From Gemmataceae bacterium (GTDB lineage: Bacteria; Planctomycetota; Planctomycetia; Gemmatales; Gemmataceae), in NCBI GenBank assembly GCA_022842245.1, contig JALHPZ010000009.1, forward strand, positions 124,001 through 188,000: a stretch of 64,000 bases of DNA, written 5' to 3'. The notes below the pieces were generated by a model. It was not told the DNA's origin. It did not search any database and worked only from the letters and a program-made list of their open reading frames with translations. Numbering within the stretch: the stretch's first letter is position 1; each line of letters begins with the position of its first letter. Positions 26,898 to 35,547 of this stretch are shown here, one piece after another. A program made the position numbers and the translations under genes.

Positions 26898-27572
26898 ATG
26901 TCGAACGCCGAGCCGAGCACCGAATCCTGGCCCGTGCTGCCGATCCGCGAACGGCGCGTCCTCGGCGTGCTCATTGAGAAGCAGAAGACGTCCAAGTCGC
27001 CCGACGCGTATCCGATGTCGGTCAACGCCATCACGACAGGCTGCAACCAGAAGTCGAACCGCGACCCGGTACTGGACCTCGACGAGGACGAGGTGGAGGA
27101 AACGCTGACGCGTTTGCAGGGTGGCGGCTGGGTGTCGAAGATCACCGGGGGGCGTGTCGAGCGCTGGCGGCACCTGCTCTACGAGAACTGGAAGGTCGGC
27201 CGGGTCGAACTGGCGATTTTGGCGGAGTTGCTCTTGCGCGGGCCGCAATCGGAAGGGGATCTGCGCACGCGTGTCTGCCGGATGGACGACGTGCCCGACC
27301 TGGACCAGCTTCGGGCGCTGTTGAAGCCGCTCGCCGAGCGGAAACTCGTGGTCTACCTGACCCCGCCGGAGCGCCGCGGGACGACGCTCACGCACGGCTT
27401 CCACACGCCGGAGGAGTTGCAAGCGGCCGCGATGGCGTTCGGTCGGGGTGCCGCCGAAGCACCTGTCGCTGAAGGGCGTTCGTCGCTGGCCGAAGAAGTC
27501 GCCCGTCTCCGCGACGAGGTCCGCGAATTGCGGGATTGGGTGCTGGAACTCCGTGCCGCCAGGCCTTCCTGA
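26898..27572 (+). CDS. YceH family (DUF480) protein
   Basis: A 224-residue protein of the YceH/DUF480 family, with two winged-helix domains and no established biochemical role. Conserved segments are RRVLGVLIEKQKTSKSPDAY, PMSVNAITTGCNQKSNRDPV, ENWKVGRVELAILAELLLRG and GPQSEGDLRTR. The C-terminus ends in a predicted short coiled coil (LAEEVARLRDEVRELRDWVL) common in the family. The start at 26898 follows GAGAGG with good spacing. The tandem winged helices suggest DNA binding, but that is inference. Confidence 0.9.
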   Translation: MSNAEPSTESWPVLPIRERRVLGVLIEKQKTSKSPDAYPMSVNAITTGCNQKSNRDPVLDLDEDEVEETLTRLQGGGWVSKITGGRVERWRHLLYENWKVGRVELAILAELLLRGPQSEGDLRTRVCRMDDVPDLDQLRALLKPLAERKLVVYLTPPERRGTTLTHGFHTPEELQAAAMAFGRGAAEAPVAEGRSSLAEEVARLRDEVRELRDWVLELRAARPS

Positions 27573-27662
27573 TTCCATTCGATTGTTTCACGTTTGTCAC
27601 GTCGAGGCGGAGATTCCGCGCGCGGGCTTCCCCGGTCCGTCGTCTCGGTTAGTGTGAACGCC

Positions 27663-28220
27663 ATGAGCGAGAATGATTCCGACCTCGTCCGTAGGGCGAG
27701 CGACGGCGACCGGAGCGGGTTCGAGGAACTCGTTCGGCGAACGTCCCGCCTGGTCTTCTCCCGCATCTACCTCGACACCGGCGACACTCACCGGGCCGAG
27801 GACCTGACGCAGGAGACGTTCCTGCTCGCCTATCGCTCCCTTGCGAAACTGCGAAGTCCGGACGGCTTCCGCCCCTGGCTGCTGACCATTGCCAACAACG
27901 TCGTGACCGATGCGGCCCGACACGACCTCAGGCAAAAGCGAGCCGCGCCGCCGCGATCCGACGTGGAGTTGAAGACCATCACCGGGGGCGAAAAACCGCC
28001 GGACGAATCGTTGGAACGGGATGAACGGCGGGACCAAGTGCTCGCGGTACTGCGGAGCCTGCCGGACGAATACCGCCTGCCGCTGACGCTCCGGTACATC
28101 ACCGGGGCCGACTACGAAACCATTAGCACGCAACTCGGACTCACCAACGGCTCCCTGCGGGGGCTGCTCCATCGCGGGTTGAAGATCCTCCGCGAGCGGA
28201 TGCCGACCGATCTCTTTTGA
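27663..28220 (+). CDS. ECF-type RNA polymerase sigma factor
   Basis: A 185-residue extracytoplasmic-function sigma factor. Region 2 is visible as GFEELVRRTSRLVFSRIYLD, then AEDLTQETFLLAYRSLAKLR and FRPWLLTIANNVVTDAARHD; region 4 is LRSLPDEYRLPLTLRYITGA, DYETISTQLGL and SLRGLLHRGLKILRERM, a helix-turn-helix for the -35 element. It directs RNA polymerase to a stimulus-specific regulon. The next gene, 12 bases downstream, starts with an anti-sigma-type zinc finger, so the pair forms a sigma/anti-sigma unit. I used ATG 27663; the frame open from 27594 lacks homology. Confidence 0.93.
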   Translation: MSENDSDLVRRASDGDRSGFEELVRRTSRLVFSRIYLDTGDTHRAEDLTQETFLLAYRSLAKLRSPDGFRPWLLTIANNVVTDAARHDLRQKRAAPPRSDVELKTITGGEKPPDESLERDERRDQVLAVLRSLPDEYRLPLTLRYITGADYETISTQLGLTNGSLRGLLHRGLKILRERMPTDLF

Positions 28221-28232
28221 AGGACCCCAACC

Positions 28233-31200
28233 ATGACCGATCATATCTGGACGCAGGAGCAGATCGCCGCGTTCCTCGCCGACGGACTGGACGCGATGGA
28301 GCGGGAACGGTTCGAGATGCACGTACGGGATTGCTCCGAGTGCTTCACGGCCCTGGAGGCGGCGCGCGCCTTCGACGGCGGCCTCGCGAACCTGTTCGCA
28401 TCGTCGCGGCCAAGCGCCCTGCTGGAAGACCGCACGGTGCGGGCGATCCGGGCGCCGAAGATCGTTCCCGCACGTCCGATGAGCCGCTGGGGCCGGCGGG
28501 CGCTCATGGGCTTGGCGGCGACGCTTCTCATCGGCGCGTTCGGCGCGGTGACGAGCTTCGTCATCGCGAACGGTGGCCTGCCGATGCCTGGCGAAAGCTT
28601 TGCGTGGGGTGGCAACCCGAATCCACCACTCAAAGACAAGTTGCGAGGCGTACTGAGCGACGGAACCGTCACTGGTGCTCAGGACAACGGCCGCGCTCCG
28701 TCGGCCGGCGAGATGGCGGAGAACCTGCGACAATCCATTCGGAGCAAATTCACGAATCCGGACCAAACCTCGGACATTTACGCCATAGACGTCACGAACG
28801 GCGCCGTGCCGCAAACCAAGTCTTGGTCTGACACGAGCTTTGGTAGTCCTGCCAGCGACTCGGGAGTGGTGGATTCCACGTCCAGCCCGAAAACTTGGGA
28901 TCGTCGTTCCGGCGCCCAGCTGAACGACCAGTTCAATCTCCAGATTGACCCATCGACCGAGGAAGCCGGCAAAGCCCGAAGCAAACTGACCAACCGTTAC
29001 TACAACGAGCGCGGCGCGGAGGCCGACGGCGTGGCCCTCCGCTATTGGAATGCATCTCCGATGGCTGGCCCAGCCGCCGCGAGCACACCGATGTCCGGCA
29101 GCGGCGGTGCTCCGGGTGCTGGCGGCGTAATGCTCGGTGGGATCGTGCCTCCCGGCGGCGGGCCGATGGGCCCGGGTAGCGTGACCAGTACGACCACGTC
29201 TCCGACAAGTGGATACGGATTCGGTCGCGGTGGTGCGCCGGCACCCGGATTGCCGCAACTGCAAACCAACGGCGGCGACCTGACGAACCGAGCTCTCGGC
29301 GTCACGCCGACCGCCAGCACGCCCGCGCCGTCGGTCGCTTACTTCGTCCCCGGCCCGCAAGGGAACGCGAAGGAAAATCCGGAGAGCCGCGACAAGGCGA
29401 TCGATGCAAAGTACAGCGGGAAAAAACTCGACGACCTCGCAAGTTTGGCATTCAAACAATCAGCCGGCAACGGCGAAGCGAAGCCCGGCGACCCGAAGCC
29501 GGAGCCGAAGAACAACGTCGCCGCCCAGGTCGTGCCTGCCCCAGCGGTTCCGCCCGCTGTCCAACAGCCGGCCGTGCGCAAGATCATCATCCGCTCCGGC
29601 GACATCGAGTTCGAAGTCGATTCCTTCGACTCCGCCGTCGCCACGGTCACCCTGCTCGTCACGAAGATTCCGAATGCCTATGTCGGCACCGTCAACAGCG
29701 AGAAACTCGCCAACGGCAAGGTGAAAGGCTCCGTCGTCGTCCGCGTACCGCCCGACAACCTCGACGGCTTCGTCCTCGAACTCCGCAAAGAACTCGGTAA
29801 GACCGGCGAACTGAAGGGCCAGCGGATCGGCAGCCAGGACATCACGAAGATGTACACCGACCTCGAGAGCCGGCTGAAGGCGGCCCGCGCGATGGAGACG
29901 CGACTCCTTGCGATCATCAAGGACGGCAAGGGGGAGATCAAGCAACTGCTCGAAGCCGAGAAGGAACTGGGCGTGTGGCGGACGAAGATCGAGGAGTACG
30001 AGGGCGAGCTGCGCTACTACGGCAGCCTCGCTTCCCTGAGCACGCTCACGATCACGATGGCGGAGAAGGAGATCCGCCAGGCGGCCGGCATTACCGAAAA
30101 CGAGCGCGTCCAGGCCGGCATCGAGACTGAGGACGTGGACAAAACCTTCCGCGACGCGATGGCGGCGGTGCTGGAAGCGAAGGGCCGCGTGACGAAGTCC
30201 GAACTGAAGCAACTCCAGGCCGGGCAGTACAGCGCCGTGCTGAACTTCGAAGTGTCGCCGGACGCCTCCGGGCCGATCCGCGATCGCCTCAAGCAACTCG
30301 GCCGCGTCGCGCGCCTCGAGATCGACCGCCAGCAGACCGCCGACGGCTCGCCGACCACCAAGGACGCGAAGGTGAAGCGCGGCGACACGGTCTTCCTCGT
30401 GCAGTTCTACAACCTGGCGAACGTGGCCCCGCGCGAGACGGCCGTGGTGCAATTGGCCGTGCCCGACGTGGCCGCGAGCTTCCGCACCCTCCGCGACGCA
30501 GTCGAGAAGGCCAAGGGGCGCGTCCTCGCCGCGAACGTGACCGAAGGCGAGAAGATCAACGTCACGGCCCAGTTCGACTTCGAAGTGAAACGCACCGAGG
30601 AGGCGACGCTGCTGGCAGCGATCGCGGCAGCGGGTGAAACCGTCGGCAAGACCGTCAGCCGGGCACCGGAGTCGGACTCCGTCACCGATACGAAGGTCCT
30701 CTTCCGCACGTCTTTGTTCAGCGCGGCGAAGATCCCGGCCCGCGAGACGACGGTGTTGCAACTCTCCGTGGCCGACGTGCCGGCGACCTTCACGAGCCTG
30801 CAGGACGCCGCCCAGAAGGCCGGCGCCCGCATCGTGAACGCCCAACTCCACGACGGCGACGCGAACCAGATCACCCAACTCGACTTCGAACTGAAACGCG
30901 GAGCCGAGGCCCCGGTGCTCGCCCTGTTCGCCACGGCCGGCGACACTGTCTACCGCAACGTCCTCCGCGCCTCCGAGTCGACGCAGGCCACCGACTCGAA
31001 GGTGCTCTACCGCCTCTCGTTGCTGGAGGCGGCGAAGATGCAGCCCCGCGAGACGACGACGGTGCAGTACGCCGTCCTCGACATTCCCGCCGGGTTCCGC
31101 GCTCTCAAGGAAGTCGTCGAGAAGGCGAAGGGCCGCATCGTGAACTCCAGCTTGAACGAGAACGACAAGCTGAATGTGACGGCGCAGCTGGACTTCGAGG

Positions 31201-31862
31201 TGAAGCGCGGCGAGGATGGCCCGGTGCTGGCGGCGATGACGGCGGGCGGCGACGTGCTCGGCCGGCAGACGACACGGCAGCCCGAGTCCCGGCTCGTCAG
31301 CGATTCCAAGGCGCTCTACCGCGTGACATTCGCGAACGCGAATCGACTGAAACCTCGCGAGACGACGACGCTCGCCATCGAGGTGGACAACGTGGACACG
31401 ACGGCGGCGGCGTTCGCGGCGTTCGTGACCGAAGCCAAGGGGCGTATCGTCGATTCGAACGTGGCCAACGACCGCAGCGGCCGCGTGACGGCGAAGCTGG
31501 TGTACGACGTGCCCCTGTCGAGCGCCGCCGGCGTCATCGAGAAGGCCAAGGCCGCCGGCGTTGTCCGCGTGCAGCAGACTGGCCGCGACCAGTCTGCGAC
31601 CGACGGCAAGTTCGCCACGGCGCGGCTGGACATCGTGATATCCAACGCCGACCTGATCGTGCCGAAGGACGACGGCGTCTGGCCACAGGTCCGCAAGGGT
31701 CTCGCCATGAGCGCCTCGGCCTTGCTCAGCAGCCTGTCTTGGGTGATCGTCGGCCTTTGCGTGGTGCTGCCGTGGATGTTGGTGGGCTTCATCGGCTATC
31801 GCGTGGTGCGCCGCGCGGCGAAGCGAACCGAATTGGCACCGGCACCCGTGACGGCGGGATAA
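28233..31862 (+). CDS. Giant anti-sigma-like protein with DUF4349 and ~103-residue repeats
   Basis: A 1209-residue protein. The N-terminus has an anti-sigma zinc-finger pattern, H-x3-C-x2-C in FEMHVRDCSECFTALEAARA. A membrane segment follows near residues 90-110 (ALMGLAATLLIGAFGAVTSF), then a low-complexity Gly/Pro region. Residues about 449-613 match DUF4349 (RKIIIRSGDIEFEVDSFDSA, a DLESRLKAARAMETRLLAII coiled segment). From residue 731 there are repeats starting at 731, 834, 936 and 1039, each opening PRETTxxxxxVxD; a more divergent copy precedes them. A C-terminal membrane segment (WVIVGLCVVLPWMLVGFIGY) ends the protein. Probably a membrane-anchored regulator sensing an envelope signal for the adjacent sigma factor. 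Confidence 0.85.
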   Translation: MTDHIWTQEQIAAFLADGLDAMERERFEMHVRDCSECFTALEAARAFDGGLANLFASSRPSALLEDRTVRAIRAPKIVPARPMSRWGRRALMGLAATLLIGAFGAVTSFVIANGGLPMPGESFAWGGNPNPPLKDKLRGVLSDGTVTGAQDNGRAPSAGEMAENLRQSIRSKFTNPDQTSDIYAIDVTNGAVPQTKSWSDTSFGSPASDSGVVDSTSSPKTWDRRSGAQLNDQFNLQIDPSTEEAGKARSKLTNRYYNERGAEADGVALRYWNASPMAGPAAASTPMSGSGGAPGAGGVMLGGIVPPGGGPMGPGSVTSTTTSPTSGYGFGRGGAPAPGLPQLQTNGGDLTNRALGVTPTASTPAPSVAYFVPGPQGNAKENPESRDKAIDAKYSGKKLDDLASLAFKQSAGNGEAKPGDPKPEPKNNVAAQVVPAPAVPPAVQQPAVRKIIIRSGDIEFEVDSFDSAVATVTLLVTKIPNAYVGTVNSEKLANGKVKGSVVVRVPPDNLDGFVLELRKELGKTGELKGQRIGSQDITKMYTDLESRLKAARAMETRLLAIIKDGKGEIKQLLEAEKELGVWRTKIEEYEGELRYYGSLASLSTLTITMAEKEIRQAAGITENERVQAGIETEDVDKTFRDAMAAVLEAKGRVTKSELKQLQAGQYSAVLNFEVSPDASGPIRDRLKQLGRVARLEIDRQQTADGSPTTKDAKVKRGDTVFLVQFYNLANVAPRETAVVQLAVPDVAASFRTLRDAVEKAKGRVLAANVTEGEKINVTAQFDFEVKRTEEATLLAAIAAAGETVGKTVSRAPESDSVTDTKVLFRTSLFSAAKIPARETTVLQLSVADVPATFTSLQDAAQKAGARIVNAQLHDGDANQITQLDFELKRGAEAPVLALFATAGDTVYRNVLRASESTQATDSKVLYRLSLLEAAKMQPRETTTVQYAVLDIPAGFRALKEVVEKAKGRIVNSSLNENDKLNVTAQLDFEVKRGEDGPVLAAMTAGGDVLGRQTTRQPESRLVSDSKALYRVTFANANRLKPRETTTLAIEVDNVDTTAAAFAAFVTEAKGRIVDSNVANDRSGRVTAKLVYDVPLSSAAGVIEKAKAAGVVRVQQTGRDQSATDGKFATARLDIVISNADLIVPKDDGVWPQVRKGLAMSASALLSSLSWVIVGLCVVLPWMLVGFIGYRVVRRAAKRTELAPAPVTAG

Positions 31863-31864
31863 TT

Positions 31865-31949
31865 GTTTAGCGGCGAGGCGGAGTCTTCGGAGCCGAGCGT
31901 GCGAGCAGGTTCCGCGTTCGGCTCCGAAGACTCCGCCTCGCCGCTAAAC
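31865..31949. repeat. Perfect 32-bp inverted repeat after the anti-sigma-like gene
   Basis: Arms at 31865-31896 and 31918-31949 are exact reverse complements (left arm begins GTTTAGCGGCGAGGCGGAG). The loop is 21 bases and the right arm is followed by TTTTACT. It starts two bases after the stop codon at 31860-31862 and lies between convergent genes, so it could end transcription from both sides. It shares the GAGTCTTCGGAGCC core with the element at 26510-26596. Confidence 0.8.
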
Positions 31950-31951
31950 TT

Positions 31952-32371
31952 TTACTGTCTCACTTCGATGTGGAACTCGAACTCGTTCGCCTGGCCGACT
32001 AACACTTCCCGCTCCAGTCCCGACTTGTCCGGCCGTCGCAGCGCCTCCGGGAAGCCCGACACGGCCGCCAGCTTCGGCGCGTCGCCGGGGATCACGACGG
32101 TCCAGTACGGCGGGTCGGCGATGGCCACGCGGTACCAGCCGGCCGGGATCTCCTTCTCGGTCTTCAGTTCGTACTCGCCGTTCGCGTCGATGTCGGCGAC
32201 GACGGCCCTTCCCGCGCCGCCGCGCTCGGGGTGCGGCGCGAACACGATGGTGCCGCCGGCGAGCGGCCGACCCTGCACGAAGACGCGGCCGCGCACGGTC
32301 GTCGGCGCGGGGTCTGCCGTCTTAGCGCAGCCGGCAAGCGCGAGGGCGAGCAGTAGAAACGGTCGGCGCAT
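31952..32371 (-). CDS. Lipoprotein, carboxypeptidase-regulatory/TTR-like fold
   Basis: A 139-residue lipoprotein. The signal ends in lipobox LALAGC (RRPFLLLALALAGCAKTADP). The mature part is a transthyretin-like beta sandwich of the type common in planctomycete lipoproteins: TTVRGRVFVQGRPLAGGTIV, FAPHPERGG, then VADIDANGEYELKTEKEIPA, GWYRVAIADPP. Such domains are structural or ligand-binding; no activity can be assigned. I chose ATG 32371 since GGAG stands six bases before it; ATG 32377 is the alternative. The gene is divergent from dinB with about 130 bases between. Confidence 0.72.
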   Translation of the reverse strand: MRRPFLLLALALAGCAKTADPAPTTVRGRVFVQGRPLAGGTIVFAPHPERGGAGRAVVADIDANGEYELKTEKEIPAGWYRVAIADPPYWTVVIPGDAPKLAAVSGFPEALRRPDKSGLEREVLVGQANEFEFHIEVRQ

Positions 32372-32445
32372 CGGCATCTCCGGAACGGTCCAATTCGCAT
32401 CATCGACCAAAGGTGTGGGAAATCTTGACGAATTCGCTGGATTGG

Positions 32446-32457
32446 GAACGAATGTTC
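32446..32457 (+). promoter_or_regulatory. LexA-type SOS box upstream of DNA polymerase IV
   Basis: GAACGAATGTTC fits the GAAC-N4-GTTC palindrome, including the purine/pyrimidine pattern of the Gram-positive-type box (GAACRNRYGTTC). It lies 47 bases before the start codon. An AT-rich TATAGATAAT at 32470-32479 could supply a -10 element, with the box over the -35 region. DNA polymerase IV is a classic SOS gene, so the position supports the call; lexA is not in the window. Confidence 0.6.
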
Positions 32458-32503
32458 AGTTAAAGTGCGTATAGATAATTTTGTTCACTATATTTGGTCC
32501 GCC

Positions 32504-33727
32504 ATGCCTCCGCCCCTCCGCCGCGTCTTCGTCGACATGAACGCCTACTTCGCCTCCGTCGAGCAGCAAGAGGACCCGAAGCTCCGCGGCCGGCCCATCG
32601 GCGTCGTGCCCGTCATGGCCCGCACCTCCTGCTGCATCGCCGCCAGCTACGAGGCCAAGAAGTTCGGCATCAAGACCGGCACCCCCGTCTGGGAGGCCTT
32701 GCGGCTCTGCCCCCGCATCCGGCTCGTCCTCGCCCGCCACGAGAAGTACGTCGAGTACCACGACAAGATCGTCCGCGCCGTCGGCCGCTGCCTGCCGGTC
32801 GATCGCATCCTCTCCATCGACGAGATGGTCTGCAACCTGATCGGCGACGAGCGCGAGCCGGCGAACGCCGAGCGCATCGCCCGGAAGATGAAAGACGAGA
32901 TTCGAAATTCCGTCGGTGAATGCGTCACGGCGTCCATCGGCATTGCCCCGAACACGATGCTCGCGAAGGTCGGCACCGACCTCCAGAAACCCGATGGCCT
33001 CGTGATCATCCGCGGCGACGAGTTACCGCACCGGCTCTTCCCCCTCAAACTCACCGACTTCTCCGGCATCGGCCCCCGCATGGAGAAACGCTTCCACCGC
33101 TACGGCATCTTCAGCGTCGAGCAACTCTGCGGCCTCTCGGCGAAGTCGATGCGCACCATCTGGAGCAGCCAGGTCCACGGCGACCGCTGGTACCACCTGC
33201 TGCGCGGCGACGAGGTGCGCGACCCGCCGACGAAGCGGCAGACCGTCGGCCATTCGCACGTGCTGCCGCCGGAGATCCGCACGCACCCCGGCGTGTACGG
33301 CGTGATGGTAAAGCTGATCCACAAGGCGGCGGCCCGTCTGCGGGCGCTCAACCACTGGTGCGGGCAGATGGCGGTGACGGTGCGCTACGAGCACGGCGAG
33401 CGCTGGGACGCGGCGTGCAAGGTGCTGCGCACGCAGGACACGCTGTCGCTGCTGCGCGCCTTCGATTCGCTCTGGCCCTCGCGGCTGCCGGGCAAGCCGA
33501 CGCAGGCGGGGATGGTGCTCTTCGACCTCACGCCGACGCCGGGCACGACCCCCTCGCTCTTCGACGCCGACCGCGACCTCGTGGCCGTGTCGCACGCGAT
33601 GGACCGGATCAACCGGCAGTTCGGCAAGAACGTGATCCGCTTCGGCACGCTCTGCGGCAGCGAGGACACCGCCCCGACGCGCATCGCCTTCACGCAGATC
33701 CCGGAGTTCGACCCGGCGAGTATTTGA
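32504..33727 (+). CDS. dinB: DNA polymerase IV (Y-family translesion polymerase)
   Basis: A 407-residue error-prone polymerase that copies past damaged bases. The first metal-site Asp11 lies in RRVFVDMNAYFASVEQQ, and the catalytic D106-E107 in RILSIDEMV. Other features are the palm segment ASIGIAPNTMLAKVGTDLQK, helix-hairpin-helix LTDFSGIGPRMEKRFHRYGI, and a C-terminal little-finger domain. It ends without a recognisable beta-clamp QLxLF peptide at the extreme C-terminus. I chose ATG 32504; the frame open from 32465 is not homologous. An SOS-type box precedes it. Nothing suggests ImuB instead, since the active-site residues are intact. Confidence 0.9.
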   Translation: MPPPLRRVFVDMNAYFASVEQQEDPKLRGRPIGVVPVMARTSCCIAASYEAKKFGIKTGTPVWEALRLCPRIRLVLARHEKYVEYHDKIVRAVGRCLPVDRILSIDEMVCNLIGDEREPANAERIARKMKDEIRNSVGECVTASIGIAPNTMLAKVGTDLQKPDGLVIIRGDELPHRLFPLKLTDFSGIGPRMEKRFHRYGIFSVEQLCGLSAKSMRTIWSSQVHGDRWYHLLRGDEVRDPPTKRQTVGHSHVLPPEIRTHPGVYGVMVKLIHKAAARLRALNHWCGQMAVTVRYEHGERWDAACKVLRTQDTLSLLRAFDSLWPSRLPGKPTQAGMVLFDLTPTPGTTPSLFDADRDLVAVSHAMDRINRQFGKNVIRFGTLCGSEDTAPTRIAFTQIPEFDPASI

Positions 33728-33837
33728 TACGGGACTGCGGTGCGCCAACCCCGATTCATAGAGGGAAGGGGCGAATCGAAAAGTTGTCGGTGTCGAGACG
33801 AATAGAAAGTGGAGTGTCCGCGAGATGGCGGTGCAGG

Positions 33838-34287
33838 ATGGAAACGAATGTCGTCGAATTCCGACCGATGCGGCACATCGTGTCGCTTTGCTTCGTCATC
33901 GCCGCGACAATATCGACGATCGGTTTGGTTGCCATGATGGAGAATACGTTCGATGCGGTTGTCGGATGGGTATTCCTTGCATTCGGTTTTGTATTCATTT
34001 GGACAGGTGCATTCTATTCGTCCAAGTCGACGGAAGTCGGCCCGGAAGGAATCGTGGAACGGACGCGAGGTCGAGATCGACGGTATGCATGGTCCGATGT
34101 CTTCGTATGGCAGGTGTACGAAACGGATGATGGGCGGCGGGTCACGTGTCAGTTTCTCGGAACGGCGTTCCCGAGAATATGGCATGACCAGGAGGTTGGC
34201 CGACCGGGATTCGACAGCTTTCACGAACTGTTCCGGCGATACGCGGGCGACAAGGAACGGCCGACAGCCACGGAATCGCGCTTCTGA
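33838..34287 (+). CDS. Hypothetical membrane protein with PH-like C-terminal domain
   Basis: A 149-residue protein. Two membrane segments are visible (HIVSLCFVIAATISTIGLVA and VVGWVFLAFGFVFIWTGAFY), followed by a ~70-residue soluble beta-rich region (GIVERTRGRDRRYAWSDVFV) that resembles small bacterial PH-like domains. I do not recognise a family with confidence. Codon use looks slightly less GC-rich than in neighbours. It starts 110 bases after dinB; an independent or shared transcript cannot be decided. The 3' end faces the RluD-type gene across a palindrome. Confidence 0.55.
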   Translation: METNVVEFRPMRHIVSLCFVIAATISTIGLVAMMENTFDAVVGWVFLAFGFVFIWTGAFYSSKSTEVGPEGIVERTRGRDRRYAWSDVFVWQVYETDDGRRVTCQFLGTAFPRIWHDQEVGRPGFDSFHELFRRYAGDKERPTATESRF

Positions 34288-34308
34288 ACTGACGACTCAC
34301 GACTCAGA

Positions 34309-34343
34309 ACTCACAACTCGATTTTGAAATCAGAGTTGTGAGT
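34309..34343. terminator. Hairpin between convergent genes
   Basis: ACTCACAACTCGATTT pairs with AAATC and GAGTTGTGAGT with one bulged A and a TG loop, giving about 16 base pairs. It lies between the 3' ends of the rightward membrane-protein gene and the leftward pseudouridine synthase gene, so it could act on both. The flanks contain further near-copies of the ACTCACGACTCAGAACTC type, which suggests an inserted low-complexity repeat. Confidence 0.55.
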
Positions 34344-34403
34344 GGTGAATTGTGAGACAAAACCCTTGAAGTTGGGCAAGTATTCGAGGACCACCCTGCG
34401 AAA

Positions 34404-35450
34404 TCACCGCAGCGCCCGGTGCTCCCGCAGCACCTCCAGCGTGCGGCGCATGTCGGGCGGGAAGGGGGCTTCCACCTCCAGCCAGTTGCCGGTGCGCGGG
34501 TGCTTGAAGCGCAGGCGGAAGGCGTGCAGCGCCTGGCGCTCCAACAAGAGCTCGTCGCTCTCCAGCGGCTGGCCAATCGCCTCGGAGAGCTTGAACGAAC
34601 TGCGGCCGCCATAGAGCTTGTCCGCCAGCACGGGGCAGCCGACGTGGGCGAGGTGGACGCGGATCTGGTGCGTGCGGCCGGTCTTCGGCTGCACCTTCAC
34701 GAGGGCGAAGCCGCGGAATCGCTCCATCACCTCGTAGTAGCTGACCGCCTCCTTCGCGTCGGCGTCCCGCGAGACGATCTGCCGCAGCCGGTCGTGCGGG
34801 TGGAGTTTCATCGCGGCTTCGATGTAGTCGCTATCGCGGTCCAGCTCGCCGGCGCAGATCGCGACGTACTCCTTGAACATCTTGCGGTGCTCGAACATGC
34901 CGGCGAGTTCGCGGTGGGTGCGCTCCTCCTTGCCGACGAGGATCGCGCCGCTGGTGTCCTTGTCAAGCCGGTGGACGATGCCGGGTCGATGGCTGCCGTT
35001 CGCCTGGCTGAGCGCGTCCTTGAAACGGAACTGCAGGGCGTTGACGAGCGTGCCGCTCCAGTTCCCCTTGGCAGGGTGGACGACCATGTTCCACGGCTTG
35101 TTCACGATGGCGAGGAACTCGTCCTCGTAGAGCACGTCGAGCGGAATGTCCTCGGGCACCGGGGCGGGGTGCTGCGGTTCTGGGAGCGTGACGGCCAGGA
35201 TGTCGTCGCTGCGAACCTTGTGGCTGGGCTTAGTGGGTTTGCCGTTGACGGTGATCGCGCCGGAGCGGATGCCCTCCTGAAGGTCCGAACGGCTGAAGTC
35301 CTGGAAGTAGATCTGAAGGTAGTGGTCGAGGCGCATCCCCTCCGCCTTGATCTTCACGATCATGCGGATCGGTTCGGAGCCGCGGCGGAGTTCGGGCGGG
35401 GCGTCGTCGAGGAGTTCGTCATCAATTTCGGGATCGGTCATGTCGGGCAA
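34404..35450 (-). CDS. RluA/RluD family pseudouridine synthase
   Basis: A 348-residue enzyme that isomerises uridine in rRNA (or tRNA). The N-terminal S4 RNA-binding domain is at residues about 35-95 ([20 protein letters not shown] and [19 protein letters not shown]). The catalytic motif HRLDKDTSG contains Asp163, and the C-terminal motif [20 protein letters not shown] is intact. S4 plus this catalytic arrangement fits RluD, which modifies the 23S rRNA helix 69, but RluA subtypes cannot be separated by eye. It is divergent from uvrB with about 97 bases between starts. Confidence 0.88.
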   Translation of the reverse strand: MPDMTDPEIDDELLDDAPPELRRGSEPIRMIVKIKAEGMRLDHYLQIYFQDFSRSDLQEGIRSGAITVNGKPTKPSHKVRSDDILAVTLPEPQHPAPVPEDIPLDVLYEDEFLAIVNKPWNMVVHPAKGNWSGTLVNALQFRFKDALSQANGSHRPGIVHRLDKDTSGAILVGKEERTHRELAGMFEHRKMFKEYVAICAGELDRDSDYIEAAMKLHPHDRLRQIVSRDADAKEAVSYYEVMERFRGFALVKVQPKTGRTHQIRVHLAHVGCPVLADKLYGGRSSFKLSEAIGQPLESDELLLERQALHAFRLRFKHPRTGNWLEVEAPFPPDMRRTLEVLREHRALR

Positions 35451-35488
35451 TCACGCGGCGAACGAATCAGATGCAATCAATCTACGAG

Positions 35489-35518
35489 TTGGTCGTTCGA
35501 AGTGCCGGATGGTATACT
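35489..35518 (+). promoter_or_regulatory. Candidate promoter of uvrB
   Basis: A -35-like TTGGTC at 35489-35494, an 18-base spacer and a -10 TATACT at 35513-35518. The start codon is 29 bases downstream with AGGGG nine bases before ATG. No GAAC-N4-GTTC SOS box was found in the region between the two divergent genes. Confidence 0.5.
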
Positions 35519-35547
35519 GTTGTTCTCAACGTGCCAGGGGTGCCGCG

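Noticed and set aside
27597..29459. A 620-residue leftward open frame
   Set aside because: It is antisense to the sigma factor and anti-sigma-like gene, and its composition is typical of high-GC shadows.
35451..35547. A LexA box for uvrB
   Set aside because: No GAAC-N4-GTTC palindrome; GTTCGAAGTG and GTTCTCAAC are not matching half-site pairs.
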